A stretch of DNA of 33,320 bases, from positions 86,438 through 119,757 of the forward strand of contig JAAVDA010000005.1 in assembly GCA_014802045.1 (NCBI GenBank), written 5' to 3'. Of this stretch, positions 15,374 through 22,722 are shown piece after piece (position 1 is the stretch's first letter; the number at the start of each line of letters is the position of its first letter). Below the pieces are notes generated by a model, which was given only the letters and a program-made list of their open reading frames with translations, was not told the origin of the DNA and did no database searches. A program made the translations under genes and the position numbers. Origin of the DNA: Bacteroides sp. GTDB taxonomy: Bacteria; Bacteroidota; Bacteroidia; Bacteroidales; Muribaculaceae.

Positions 15374-16696
15374 AGGTGTTAGAGGTATTGTATTTTTATT
15401 ATGTTTGTTCTGTCGGTTGATATAAGCCTTGAGGATTGCCACACGAGCCGGAGAGACTCTATTGGAGGGGAGGTCGGCTCGGATACGCTCAAGAGCAGCG
15501 GTGTAGAGGGCAAAGGGGTAAGGAGTGCCAAACATCACTGCCGACACGACTGCCTCAACCAACGACGGTTGCACATCAGAGATTTTACCTCCGAGAGTCA
15601 CCGTGGCCAGCATGGAATATATGCCTGCAACAGGACGTGGCGACGAGATGTCCATATCATCGAAATGCCGCAGGAGGTTTCCGGCAAACTCCTTGAGCGA
15701 CATATCTCCCCAAGTCACCACTGCGATGCGACCGGCATTTGGCGCAAGACCGAGCACATAGAAACGATCATCGAGCAACGTCTTTATCTGGCCGGACCAG
15801 ATGCTTTTGAGCAGTTTCTCTATCCGCTTGACTTTTTCATTAGGATTGTCTTTCTTTTCAAAAAAGTCAATCATCCCCTCTTCAACCTGGGCAGAAGCTT
15901 TAGAGCTTCCCCAGAATAGAATTGTCCGTCCTCCAAGATAGGCTTTGTTTTTATTCTGAGAATCCCTCCGAAGAAGATGCTTCAGTGCAGACGAATAGGC
16001 AAACTCCGCTTCCTCAGAAATCGGAGCATTGTAACTTTGGGTTTTGCCATAGGAATCATACCCTTGCTTTGTCTGGAAGCTGACAAGCGGGGTTGGAGAG
16101 CTCAAGCCGGAGATAAACACACCTGTATTCAGCCGGACAATCGGACCATACTGACCGGTAATCAAGCAGATACCCTCCGGAGTATTATCTGAATGCTCAT
16201 CGGCTGGAGGAAATATATCATATTTTTCAGCTATCAGACGATCATCACCGTTTAACTGAAACGAGATGTTGGCGCCAAGATTGGTCTTTATCTCTTCAAA
16301 CAGAGGGTCGGCACTCATCTGGCTCAACATTTCTTCACGCGGCTGCTCATAGAACAACCGCAGAGCCCGAACGGAAGGATCGTGGGGTGCAAAGTCGGCA
16401 ATCTCTTTGACGCGGTCAACAAACACACGGTAGTACTTTTCGTGTGTGGAGTCAAGCCCCAACACATATTTGCCGTTATCCCAAAGAGTGTTTGGCATCG
16501 GTGCACTTGTGCGCGTCACCGACTTCGGCACAATAAATGTAGTAGAACGCTTCTTGTCGATGCGTTTTGATTCGAAGCGCAGGAATCGTCCCTCGGCATC
16601 AATCACAATCACATAGGCTATCTCCTTACCCTCCATACCTTGAGGAGGAAGAGTGCCCATGCGGTGATAATAATCATATAAAGCTTTCAGTATCAT
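14999..16696 (-). CDS. cas8c: Cascade large subunit Cas8c (Csd1)
   Basis: Cas8c recognises the PAM and starts R-loop formation. The 565-residue protein has the type I-C start (MILKALYDYYHRMG), the early SKRIDKKRSTTFIVPKSV and NTLWDNGKYVLGLD segments, the central ILFWGSSKAS motif, GLAPNAGRIAVVTW, and a helical C-terminal third (from about 441) with the RYLSAASATPGAVFPAML motif. It overlaps cas5c by four bases (ATGA). The 3' third also encodes the probable Cas11c. No truncation is seen. Confidence 0.95.
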   Translation of the reverse strand: MILKALYDYYHRMGTLPPQGMEGKEIAYVIVIDAEGRFLRFESKRIDKKRSTTFIVPKSVTRTSAPMPNTLWDNGKYVLGLDSTHEKYYRVFVDRVKEIADFAPHDPSVRALRLFYEQPREEMLSQMSADPLFEEIKTNLGANISFQLNGDDRLIAEKYDIFPPADEHSDNTPEGICLITGQYGPIVRLNTGVFISGLSSPTPLVSFQTKQGYDSYGKTQSYNAPISEEAEFAYSSALKHLLRRDSQNKNKAYLGGRTILFWGSSKASAQVEEGMIDFFEKKDNPNEKVKRIEKLLKSIWSGQIKTLLDDRFYVLGLAPNAGRIAVVTWGDMSLKEFAGNLLRHFDDMDISSPRPVAGIYSMLATVTLGGKISDVQPSLVEAVVSAVMFGTPYPFALYTAALERIRADLPSNRVSPARVAILKAYINRQNKHNKNTIPLTPMLDKDFDNIGYLCGRLAAVLEKIQEDIKRGDSIRTRYLSAASATPGAVFPAMLNLSIHHSENLSEPSRIFYQKLEQEIFSKLPSEGFPAQLNLQDQGRFFVGYYQQRENLFTKKETADTNDLNA

Positions 16697-17376
16697 TTCA
16701 TCACCTCCTCACTGCCGGGAGTCGGCACTTCTATAACGCCGTCGGTCATCCGGGCGTAGTAAAACATCGGGATTATATTGCGCGGGTCAGAAAAATCAAG
16801 ATCATAGAGCATCAGTCCGAAATCGCGCGATTCCTTCAGGAGGTCTTCGCCCCCTTTGGCTCCCTCGGGCAGCAATGTGAAGAATGCCGAGCATTCCCGG
16901 GTGCCGAGATAAGGCATTGTAAAGCACTGCCCTTTCGAAGCACGACGCTCAAACATTGCCTGATATTTCGCAGGATTCTCATCCGGTCCGGGTTTATGGG
17001 CACTCTCTCCTTTGCGCAGACGCGGCGGCTGATAGACCATGCGTGCATAAATGCGATAGCGCACGTCGCGAAGCATTATCGAATTCTTCTGCTGTCGTTT
17101 TTCGGTAGCGATAATCGGAGCTGCATCCGGCTTGGCCGAACCTATCGCTCCGACCTCATTGCGTCTCACTGAGAAATGGCGAATCGGATTAAGAACCTCT
17201 ATGCGCGTCACCTCCCATTGTATCGCCGGCTTCCAGAAGATGGCCTGAAAGATATTGCGGGCTGCCGAAGGAGTGATCACATCATAGCTCACACGTTCCA
17301 CTTTCAGCTCCGGGCGGGTGAAACACGCCATGTCGCCCCACACCTCCAGACCGTATTCCTTGTCTGTGTATGTCAT
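16693..17376 (-). CDS. cas5c: crRNA-processing Cascade subunit Cas5c
   Basis: In type I-C, Cas5 replaces Cas6: it cuts the repeat RNA and stays bound to the 5' handle. The 227 residues begin with the ferredoxin-like strand LEVWGDMACFTRPELKVER, continue with SAARNIFQAIFWKPAIQW, the LNPIRHFSVRRNEVG segment, LRDVRYRIYA, and the C-terminal YLGTRECSAFF motif. The position I align with the catalytic tyrosine of the studied Bacillus halodurans protein (IYWKP) is Phe47 here (IFWKP). The gene is the first of the operon, 45-50 bases after a promoter, and is followed by cas8c with a four-base overlap. Confidence 0.95.
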   Translation of the reverse strand: MTYTDKEYGLEVWGDMACFTRPELKVERVSYDVITPSAARNIFQAIFWKPAIQWEVTRIEVLNPIRHFSVRRNEVGAIGSAKPDAAPIIATEKRQQKNSIMLRDVRYRIYARMVYQPPRLRKGESAHKPGPDENPAKYQAMFERRASKGQCFTMPYLGTRECSAFFTLLPEGAKGGEDLLKESRDFGLMLYDLDFSDPRNIIPMFYYARMTDGVIEVPTPGSEEVMK

Positions 17377-17426
17377 ATCTGGATTGTTTTAGTTTCAGTT
17401 AACATGGTTATTTATTTAGGTAGCGG

Positions 17427-17470
17427 CAAATATAGGCATTTAGATGAGCAAAAATCGCACACTCCGGAGT
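17427..17470 (-). promoter_or_regulatory. Promoter region of the cas5c-cas2 operon with upstream palindrome
   Basis: TATATTTG on the minus strand (17427-17434) fits the -7 consensus and would give a leader of about 45 bases before cas5c. The nearest TTTTTG lies only 14 bases upstream of it, so the -33 element is poorly spaced. Further upstream a perfect 10-base palindrome ACTCCGGAGT (17461-17470) adjoins TTAAATAAATTTAA, also self-complementary; either could be a regulator site. Confidence 0.5.
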
Positions 17471-17519
17471 TAAATAAATTTAACCCGCAGCATTTATTTC
17501 GCTAAGTAAGTCGTGATAA

Positions 17520-18431
17520 TTAATATTTCCCCTGCCGGAAATATGCCTCCACCTGCTCGCGGTCGGCCTCAAGCTGGGAGCGAAGGGCTTCCACTGAGTC
17601 AAATTTCCGCTCTCCGCGCAGTCTCTGCATAAATTGCAGATTCAGCTGACTATCATATAAATTTCCTTCAAACCCTACAAGATGCGCCTCAACACTCAGA
17701 GGAGCGCCGGCCACATCGACTGTAGGACGGCGTCCAATATTGACCATTGCCGGATATGACTCCCCCGACGCAAGAGTGGCGCGCGACGCATATACCCCCT
17801 CTCCCGGTATCATCCTGGCCTCATCGGGCTGCAGATTGGCCGTCGGAAATCCGATAGTGCGCCCGAGCTGCTTACCGGTAGTCACGATGCCGTCAAGCAG
17901 ATACGGACGCCCGAGAGCTTCCGATGCCTTGCCTACATCTCCTGCGGCGAGCGCACGGCGAATCATAGACGAACTTATCTGTTCGTCATCATCATCGCGC
18001 GGTGGCGCACAAGTTATATCTATCCCCGCACTTCGCCCGATCGCCGGTATGGCGGCTACTGATGGAGAGTCGCTGCCAAACCTATGATCATATCCCACCA
18101 TCATCTTAATTATTCCGAATCTGTCATGAAGCAGATTCATAAACTGCAGAGCCGTGAGTTTCCTTAGTTGCGGGGTGAAGTCAAGCATCACAACCTCGTC
18201 GGCACCTGCATCCTTAAGCAAGCGGATTTTCTCGTCGGCCCCGGTAAGCAGTCCGGGCTCCCGTTCGGGAGATATGACTGCCAGAGGGTGTCGGCTAAAA
18301 GTGACGGCAACCGCGCGCAATCCCTGCTCATGAGCTTCGTCGGCCAGACGGCCGATGAGAAACCGATGGCCGAGATGCACACCGTCAAACATCCCTACTG
18401 CGGCCATGCCGCCATGTGACGAGCCGTTCAC
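17520..18431 (-). CDS. ribF: Bifunctional riboflavin kinase / FAD synthetase
   Basis: RibF phosphorylates riboflavin to FMN and adenylates FMN to FAD. The 303 residues show the nucleotidyltransferase motif GMFDGVHLGHR (about 13-23), VTFSRHP, GYDHRFG, the ISSSMIRRAL motif (near 153), then the kinase domain with GRTIGFPTANL (about 189-199), PGEGVYA and the AMVNIGRRPT strand. Start is a GTG at 18431, nine bases from the stop of the HAD gene; an ATG eight codons in (18407) would leave too little before the first strand. It probably shares a transcript with the HAD gene. A standard housekeeping enzyme, with 88 bases of plus-minus spacing to the cas operon promoter. Confidence 0.95.
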   Translation of the reverse strand: MNGSSHGGMAAVGMFDGVHLGHRFLIGRLADEAHEQGLRAVAVTFSRHPLAVISPEREPGLLTGADEKIRLLKDAGADEVVMLDFTPQLRKLTALQFMNLLHDRFGIIKMMVGYDHRFGSDSPSVAAIPAIGRSAGIDITCAPPRDDDDEQISSSMIRRALAAGDVGKASEALGRPYLLDGIVTTGKQLGRTIGFPTANLQPDEARMIPGEGVYASRATLASGESYPAMVNIGRRPTVDVAGAPLSVEAHLVGFEGNLYDSQLNLQFMQRLRGERKFDSVEALRSQLEADREQVEAYFRQGKY

Positions 18432-18439
18432 GAGGAGAA

Positions 18440-19060
18440 TTATTTACAATCCACGTCTGAAAGCAATTCGGCGAATTCAGCTCCCGGGGTCACTGTTATG
18501 ATCTTGAATCCGAGTTTTTCAGCAGCCGCGGTGTTTGAAGCGGAGTCATCAAGAAATATGGTTTCTTCAGGCTTTATGCCAAACTTCTCCACCACATCCT
18601 CAAATATCCGTGCATCGGGCTTCATACATTTGGATTCAAACGAAGTGACCATACCGTCGAAATAGTGGCTTATTGTCTTGCCATCTTTCTTAAACTCTCC
18701 GGCTATACGGTCATTCCACATTATCGGATTAGTATTGCTCAGAAGATAGACTGAAAACTTCTTGCGCAATTCTTCGAGCTCATGGAGCCTGTGTAAAGGT
18801 ATGCCTATAAGGAAATCCTCGAATGCAGAATCGATTTCTTCGTCTGTCACTCCGGCGGGAAGCCATTTCCGGAGCTCATCGCGAAATTCTGCAGGCGAAA
18901 TCTTGCCGCTTTCAAGCTCACCGAACGGACCGGCCTGAACATATTCGCCCAGAAACATTCCGGGGTCAGCCATGCCAAGACGCTTAAGCGATTCGATGCA
19001 ATTCTCACGGCGGATATCCATAATCACTCCGCCGAGGTCAAAAAGAAGATTCTTTACCAT
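18440..19060 (-). CDS. HAD-superfamily phosphatase
   Basis: The 206 residues have the HAD motifs in order: FDLGGVIMD (nucleophile Asp8), LLSNTNP (motif II, about 107-112), Lys in KCMKPDARIF (motif III, about 147) and FLDDSASN (motif IV, about 169-176), with a helical C1 cap between. The residue two after the nucleophile is Gly rather than Asp, as in the FDLGG/FDLGN branch that includes sugar-phosphate phosphatases such as YihX. The substrate cannot be named. It is the first gene of a probable HAD-ribF operon. Confidence 0.88.
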   Translation of the reverse strand: MVKNLLFDLGGVIMDIRRENCIESLKRLGMADPGMFLGEYVQAGPFGELESGKISPAEFRDELRKWLPAGVTDEEIDSAFEDFLIGIPLHRLHELEELRKKFSVYLLSNTNPIMWNDRIAGEFKKDGKTISHYFDGMVTSFESKCMKPDARIFEDVVEKFGIKPEETIFLDDSASNTAAAEKLGFKIITVTPGAEFAELLSDVDCK

Positions 19061-19106
19061 AAGAAATACCTGGACAAATAAATATGAGATATAAAATTAA
19101 TCAGCG

Positions 19107-19114
19107 CAAAGTTA
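19107..19114 (-). promoter_or_regulatory. Promoter of the HAD-ribF operon
   Basis: TAACTTTG on the minus strand, followed by a leader of about 45 bases to the ATG. No good TTTG is found at the -33 distance. Confidence 0.6.
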
Positions 19115-19146
19115 AAAAAATATCCCGACATTTTATTCCGTGACAT

Positions 19147-19193
19147 TGAAAAAGACCTGCATGCCGAGGTGGTGAGGCCGGCATGCAGGTCTT
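19147..19193 (-). terminator. Rho-independent terminator of the GH20 gene
   Basis: A perfect 14-base inverted repeat (AAGACCTGCATGCC at 19152-19165 with its complement at 19180-19193) is followed on the minus strand by TTTTTC. It lies 18 bases after the GH20 stop. Confidence 0.85.
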
Positions 19194-19210
19194 ACTGTGT
19201 CTATTCAGAT

Positions 19211-21190
19211 TCAGAGGGGACGCACGTAGTTATAGACCTTGAGGTTGGAAACGCCCGACTTGAAGTCGCCGGCCTGCTGCAGGGGAAATACGAGAGTCGA
19301 AACATAATACATTTTGTTTTTACCCTCGTTGTGCCACTGTGTCACCTTGTCGAGACTCTGATATTTCTGTCTGTTGACAAAGAGGGTTGTGCCCTCGTTT
19401 GTGCCGTCTATGCGGATGTGTACCTTCTCTCCCGGATAGGGACGGAAATTGAAGGTGTTGAGATATCCGTCGCGGGCAAAGCCCAGAAGGCCTTTCACCG
19501 GGTCGGCGAGATAGACCACTGCATCGGGAGAACTGAAGAGCACTGTGCCGGGCTTTTCGGCCACAGCGTCGAGGTCAAATTCCACGGTATAGCCATAACC
19601 GATCTCCGGAATTTCATTCCGGCTGCCGGGAGCCACCTTGGCCTGCTCCAGCACAAGCTGACCAGGAGTGCCCACACGGCCGAGACGGTTCAGGCCGGGA
19701 GCTTCCGATATGGAGGCGCGGGCTTCATTGAAATCGGCATAGGGGAGCGACACATTCAGACCATCCCAGAGCTTCACAGCCATGGTCTGAAGAGCAGGCA
19801 TCACACGGTGGTGGATATCCTGAACCGAGATTCCGTTGCCCACATGGTCATTCCACACGGCGAAATATCCGCCTGCAATATTCGGATCCTGCTCCTCAAA
19901 CTGCACATTGCCCACTTTGGCGGGAGTCCAGTTGTTGTAGAGCCACTCGGTGTTGAGATAATCATAGTAATATCCGGCCGCAGGCACGATATAGACCATT
20001 CCGTCGGGAATGGAATTGAGCTTAAATCCGAGCTTTATCATCTCTTTCGGGTCGGCATAACCATTATACCATGCGTCGAGCATCACACCCTCTGTTTTGA
20101 TAGGTGTTTCGCCGGGAGCCGTTGAGAGCGAACCCCACACCCACGGCTTCTTGCCATAGCTCTCCACGAGGCGGATGTAGTGGTCCATAAAGCCACGGAA
20201 CTTCTCGGCGGTCTCTTTCTTTTTGTCAAAGCCGGGATAGTCCTTGCCGAATTCGTCTGTGCCTATATGCATATATTCGTTGATAAACACCGGATTGTCT
20301 CCTCCGAGATATTCATCAAACACCTCGTCGAGAAAAGGCATTGTTTCCGGATTGAAAAGATCGAGATGATCTTCGCCAAACTCCTTGCTGCCGATTCCTT
20401 TCTTATAATGGCTGAATGCGAGAGCATGAGCCGGAATATCTATCTCGGGCACGATATCTACAAACTCTCCGGCCGACGAACGCTGAAAATCGCGGAATTC
20501 ATCTTTGGTATAGTAGCCGTCGCGGGCTGTGAGACCCGGAAAACGGTCGCTCTCCATGCGGAAAGCAGCATAGGTCTTGTCCCAGTCGTTGCCGAAATAA
20601 TAAGGAAATCCATTGTCGTTGAGATGTATGCGCAGAGAATTGAGCTTATAGTATGACAATGCCTTCACAAGGTCTTTGAGATAGGCCATAGGGATGAATT
20701 TGCGCCCCACGTCCATCGACAGACCGCGCAGGCCATAGTCTGGCCAGTCGGTAATCTTGCCTTTCGGCAATTCTCTTTCGGCGCTCTGCTCGGCAATCTG
20801 AAGCAGAGTGCGGGTGGCCCAGTAGACACCGACCGGTTTCGGAGCGGTCACGGTCACCTTTTCGGCGATATCAATAGTATATCCCTCCTCACCGAGCTTC
20901 TTGTCTGCTTTCAGCGAAAGAACGATATCACCCTTTTCGGCCTTGCCATCCACCACCTGCAGACGGCTGCCAAACATAGTGTGCCAGTCTGCTGCCAGAC
21001 TATCGGCCACTCCGTGCAGCCCGTCGGAGGTCACAACGATACGGGTGGAGGCAGACGGAACGAAACTGCCTGTACGGCCCGCCCAAACCCGCAATTCAGG
21101 AATCACAAAAGGCTTGGGATTGATTGCGGCGAGAGCGGCCGGCATAATAAGCGCCAGCGCCAGCAGCAAAATCTTGAAACGTGAAATCAT
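19211..21190 (-). CDS. Secreted GH20 beta-N-acetylhexosaminidase with LamG-like C-terminal domain
   Basis: GH20 enzymes remove terminal GlcNAc/GalNAc from glycans such as mucin or chitin by substrate-assisted catalysis. The 659 residues have a signal peptide (1-22), a GH20 alpha/beta N-terminal domain (about 28-145), and the TIM barrel (about 150-480) with RGLSMDVGRKFIP, LRIHLNDN, VPEIDIPAHALAFSHY and the catalytic pair in HIGTDEF (Asp312-Glu313). The usual HxGGDE reads H-I-G-T-D-E here; the catalytic residues are kept. The last 150 residues (from YTVEFDLD) look like a concanavalin/LamG fold, probably a glycan-binding module. It has its own promoter and terminator. Linkage and substrate are not determinable, but a role in host-glycan use fits a gut organism. 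Confidence 0.92.
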   Translation of the reverse strand: MISRFKILLLALALIMPAALAAINPKPFVIPELRVWAGRTGSFVPSASTRIVVTSDGLHGVADSLAADWHTMFGSRLQVVDGKAEKGDIVLSLKADKKLGEEGYTIDIAEKVTVTAPKPVGVYWATRTLLQIAEQSAERELPKGKITDWPDYGLRGLSMDVGRKFIPMAYLKDLVKALSYYKLNSLRIHLNDNGFPYYFGNDWDKTYAAFRMESDRFPGLTARDGYYTKDEFRDFQRSSAGEFVDIVPEIDIPAHALAFSHYKKGIGSKEFGEDHLDLFNPETMPFLDEVFDEYLGGDNPVFINEYMHIGTDEFGKDYPGFDKKKETAEKFRGFMDHYIRLVESYGKKPWVWGSLSTAPGETPIKTEGVMLDAWYNGYADPKEMIKLGFKLNSIPDGMVYIVPAAGYYYDYLNTEWLYNNWTPAKVGNVQFEEQDPNIAGGYFAVWNDHVGNGISVQDIHHRVMPALQTMAVKLWDGLNVSLPYADFNEARASISEAPGLNRLGRVGTPGQLVLEQAKVAPGSRNEIPEIGYGYTVEFDLDAVAEKPGTVLFSSPDAVVYLADPVKGLLGFARDGYLNTFNFRPYPGEKVHIRIDGTNEGTTLFVNRQKYQSLDKVTQWHNEGKNKMYYVSTLVFPLQQAGDFKSGVSNLKVYNYVRPL

Positions 21191-21221
21191 CGCTTTTCTA
21201 TTTTTTTTAGTAATGTATCCA

Positions 21222-21252
21222 CAAAGTTACAATCACCCGCCCAATGACGCAA
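21222..21252 (-). promoter_or_regulatory. Promoter of the GH20 gene
   Basis: On the minus strand TTG (21250-21252), 20 bases, then TAACTTTG (21222-21229), giving a leader of about 30 bases. The 313-base divergent gap to the efflux operon (21191-21503) holds this promoter and the one at 21419; between them I see only AT-rich sequence. Confidence 0.7.
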
Positions 21253-21418
21253 GAGAAATCCCGCATTAACAATGCGATTTTTACCTACCGCAAACATTCC
21301 GCTGCTCCAAATAGCCCTTCTTACTCCAAAATTTTCCTTTTTTTCCTATCTTGTTAATGTTGCTTAACTTCCGGCTTCTTTCTCTCTAAAAGCTGTTTCG
21401 AGAACCCAAATAGTTGAC

Positions 21419-21426
21419 TAACTTTG
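21419..21426 (+). promoter_or_regulatory. Promoter of the RND efflux operon
   Basis: TAACTTTG at 21419-21426, with TTTC about 20 bases upstream as an imperfect -33 element. The leader would be about 70 bases. No regulator gene is adjacent. Confidence 0.65.
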
Positions 21427-21503
21427 CACCCGGAAAAATTCGTCTTGATTTTTCCGCCCGTTTCAATTTCAGATCTGAATAAATCTATTGGTAATAAAGT
21501 TAT

Positions 21504-22682
21504 ATGTTTAAGGAAAAGACCGTGAATGCCAACGCATTCAAAGCCGCCGGTATAGTTATCGCCGGCGCTGCCCTATCCATTCTCACCGGCTGCGGCGGAC
21601 AGCAGCAACAGATGCAGGCTCCCGCACCCTCCATCGCCACCGTCACTCTCGAGGCCACCAACTCTCAGCTTGAGAACACTTTCCCCGCCACCATCAAGGG
21701 TAAGACAGATATCGATATCCGCCCGCAGGTGACAGGTTTTATCACCAAAGTGCATGTAGACGAAGGTCAGACCGTTAAAAAGGGCCAGGTACTCTTCACT
21801 CTCGATCAGGTGCAGTTTAACGCCGCAGTTGATCAGGCCGAGGCTGCTGTCAACGCTGCCCGCACCTCTGTCAACACCGCCCAGCTCACCGCCGACACAA
21901 AACGTCAGCTGCTTGACAAAAACATCATAAGCGAATACGAATGGCAGCTTGCCGACAATCAGCTTCAGACCGCCAAAGCACAGCTGGCCCAGGCGCAGGC
22001 TCAGCTCATCAACGCCCGCAAGAATCTTGCCTATACCGTGGTGACCGCCCCCTCCGACGGTGTGGTCGGCACTATCCCCAACCGTGAGGGTTCGCTCGCA
22101 TCTCCCTCATCGGCTCAGCCTCTCACCACGGTGAGCGATAATTCACAGGTGTATGCCTACTTCTCTCTCACAGAAAAAGACCTCCTTCAGCTGTCTGACA
22201 ACGGCATGCGCTCTCTCAAGTCGGCCATCGACTCCATGCCCGCAGTTCAGCTCCGCCTGGCCGACGGTGTGATTTATCCCATCGAAGGCAAGGTTGCCAC
22301 CGTGTCGGGCGTAATCGACAATAATACCGGCTCGGCAAGCGTGCGCGCGCTCTTCAACAACCCCAACGGACTGCTCCGCAGCGGTAGCACCGGCCAAATC
22401 ATCATCCCCGAAAGCAAGACAGACGTAATCCTGATTCCCCAGAAAGCCACTTTCGAGCTTCAGGACCGTCGCTTCGTATATGTGGTCAACGACTCCAACA
22501 AGGTTGTGTCTACCCCCATCACCATCGAAGCAAACAACGACGGAAAGAACTTCGTAGTGACTTCAGGCCTGCAGCCCGGCCAGCGCATAGCTATCGAGGG
22601 CGTAGGCACCACCCTGAGAGACGGTCTGACCATTTCGCCCGTAGCTCCTCAGGCCGCACCCCAGCAGATTGTGGCACAGTAA
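21504..22682 (+). CDS. RND efflux periplasmic adaptor (AcrA/MexA-like lipoprotein)
   Basis: The adaptor joins the inner-membrane pump to the outer-membrane channel. The 392 residues have a lipoprotein signal with LTGCGG (lipidated Cys30), a barrel-sandwich first half (DIRPQVTGFITKVHVDEGQTVKKGQVLFTLD, split lipoyl motif, about 73-103 in part), an alpha-helical hairpin (about 105-180, Ala/Gln-rich coiled coil), the second lipoyl half (VTAPSDGVVG), a beta barrel and a membrane-proximal domain ending in a Pro/Gln/Ala-rich tail. It is first in the operon and precedes the pump gene by 40 bases. Substrate is unknown. Confidence 0.93.
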   Translation: MFKEKTVNANAFKAAGIVIAGAALSILTGCGGQQQQMQAPAPSIATVTLEATNSQLENTFPATIKGKTDIDIRPQVTGFITKVHVDEGQTVKKGQVLFTLDQVQFNAAVDQAEAAVNAARTSVNTAQLTADTKRQLLDKNIISEYEWQLADNQLQTAKAQLAQAQAQLINARKNLAYTVVTAPSDGVVGTIPNREGSLASPSSAQPLTTVSDNSQVYAYFSLTEKDLLQLSDNGMRSLKSAIDSMPAVQLRLADGVIYPIEGKVATVSGVIDNNTGSASVRALFNNPNGLLRSGSTGQIIIPESKTDVILIPQKATFELQDRRFVYVVNDSNKVVSTPITIEANNDGKNFVVTSGLQPGQRIAIEGVGTTLRDGLTISPVAPQAAPQQIVAQ

Positions 22683-22722
22683 TCAGAAACCAGTCATTGT
22701 ATAATTTCGCAAAGTCACATTC

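Noticed and set aside
19169-20125. 318-codon open frame on the plus strand opposite the GH20 gene
   Set aside because: The minus-strand frame has a signal peptide, GH20 motifs, promoter and terminator; the plus-strand frame has none of these.
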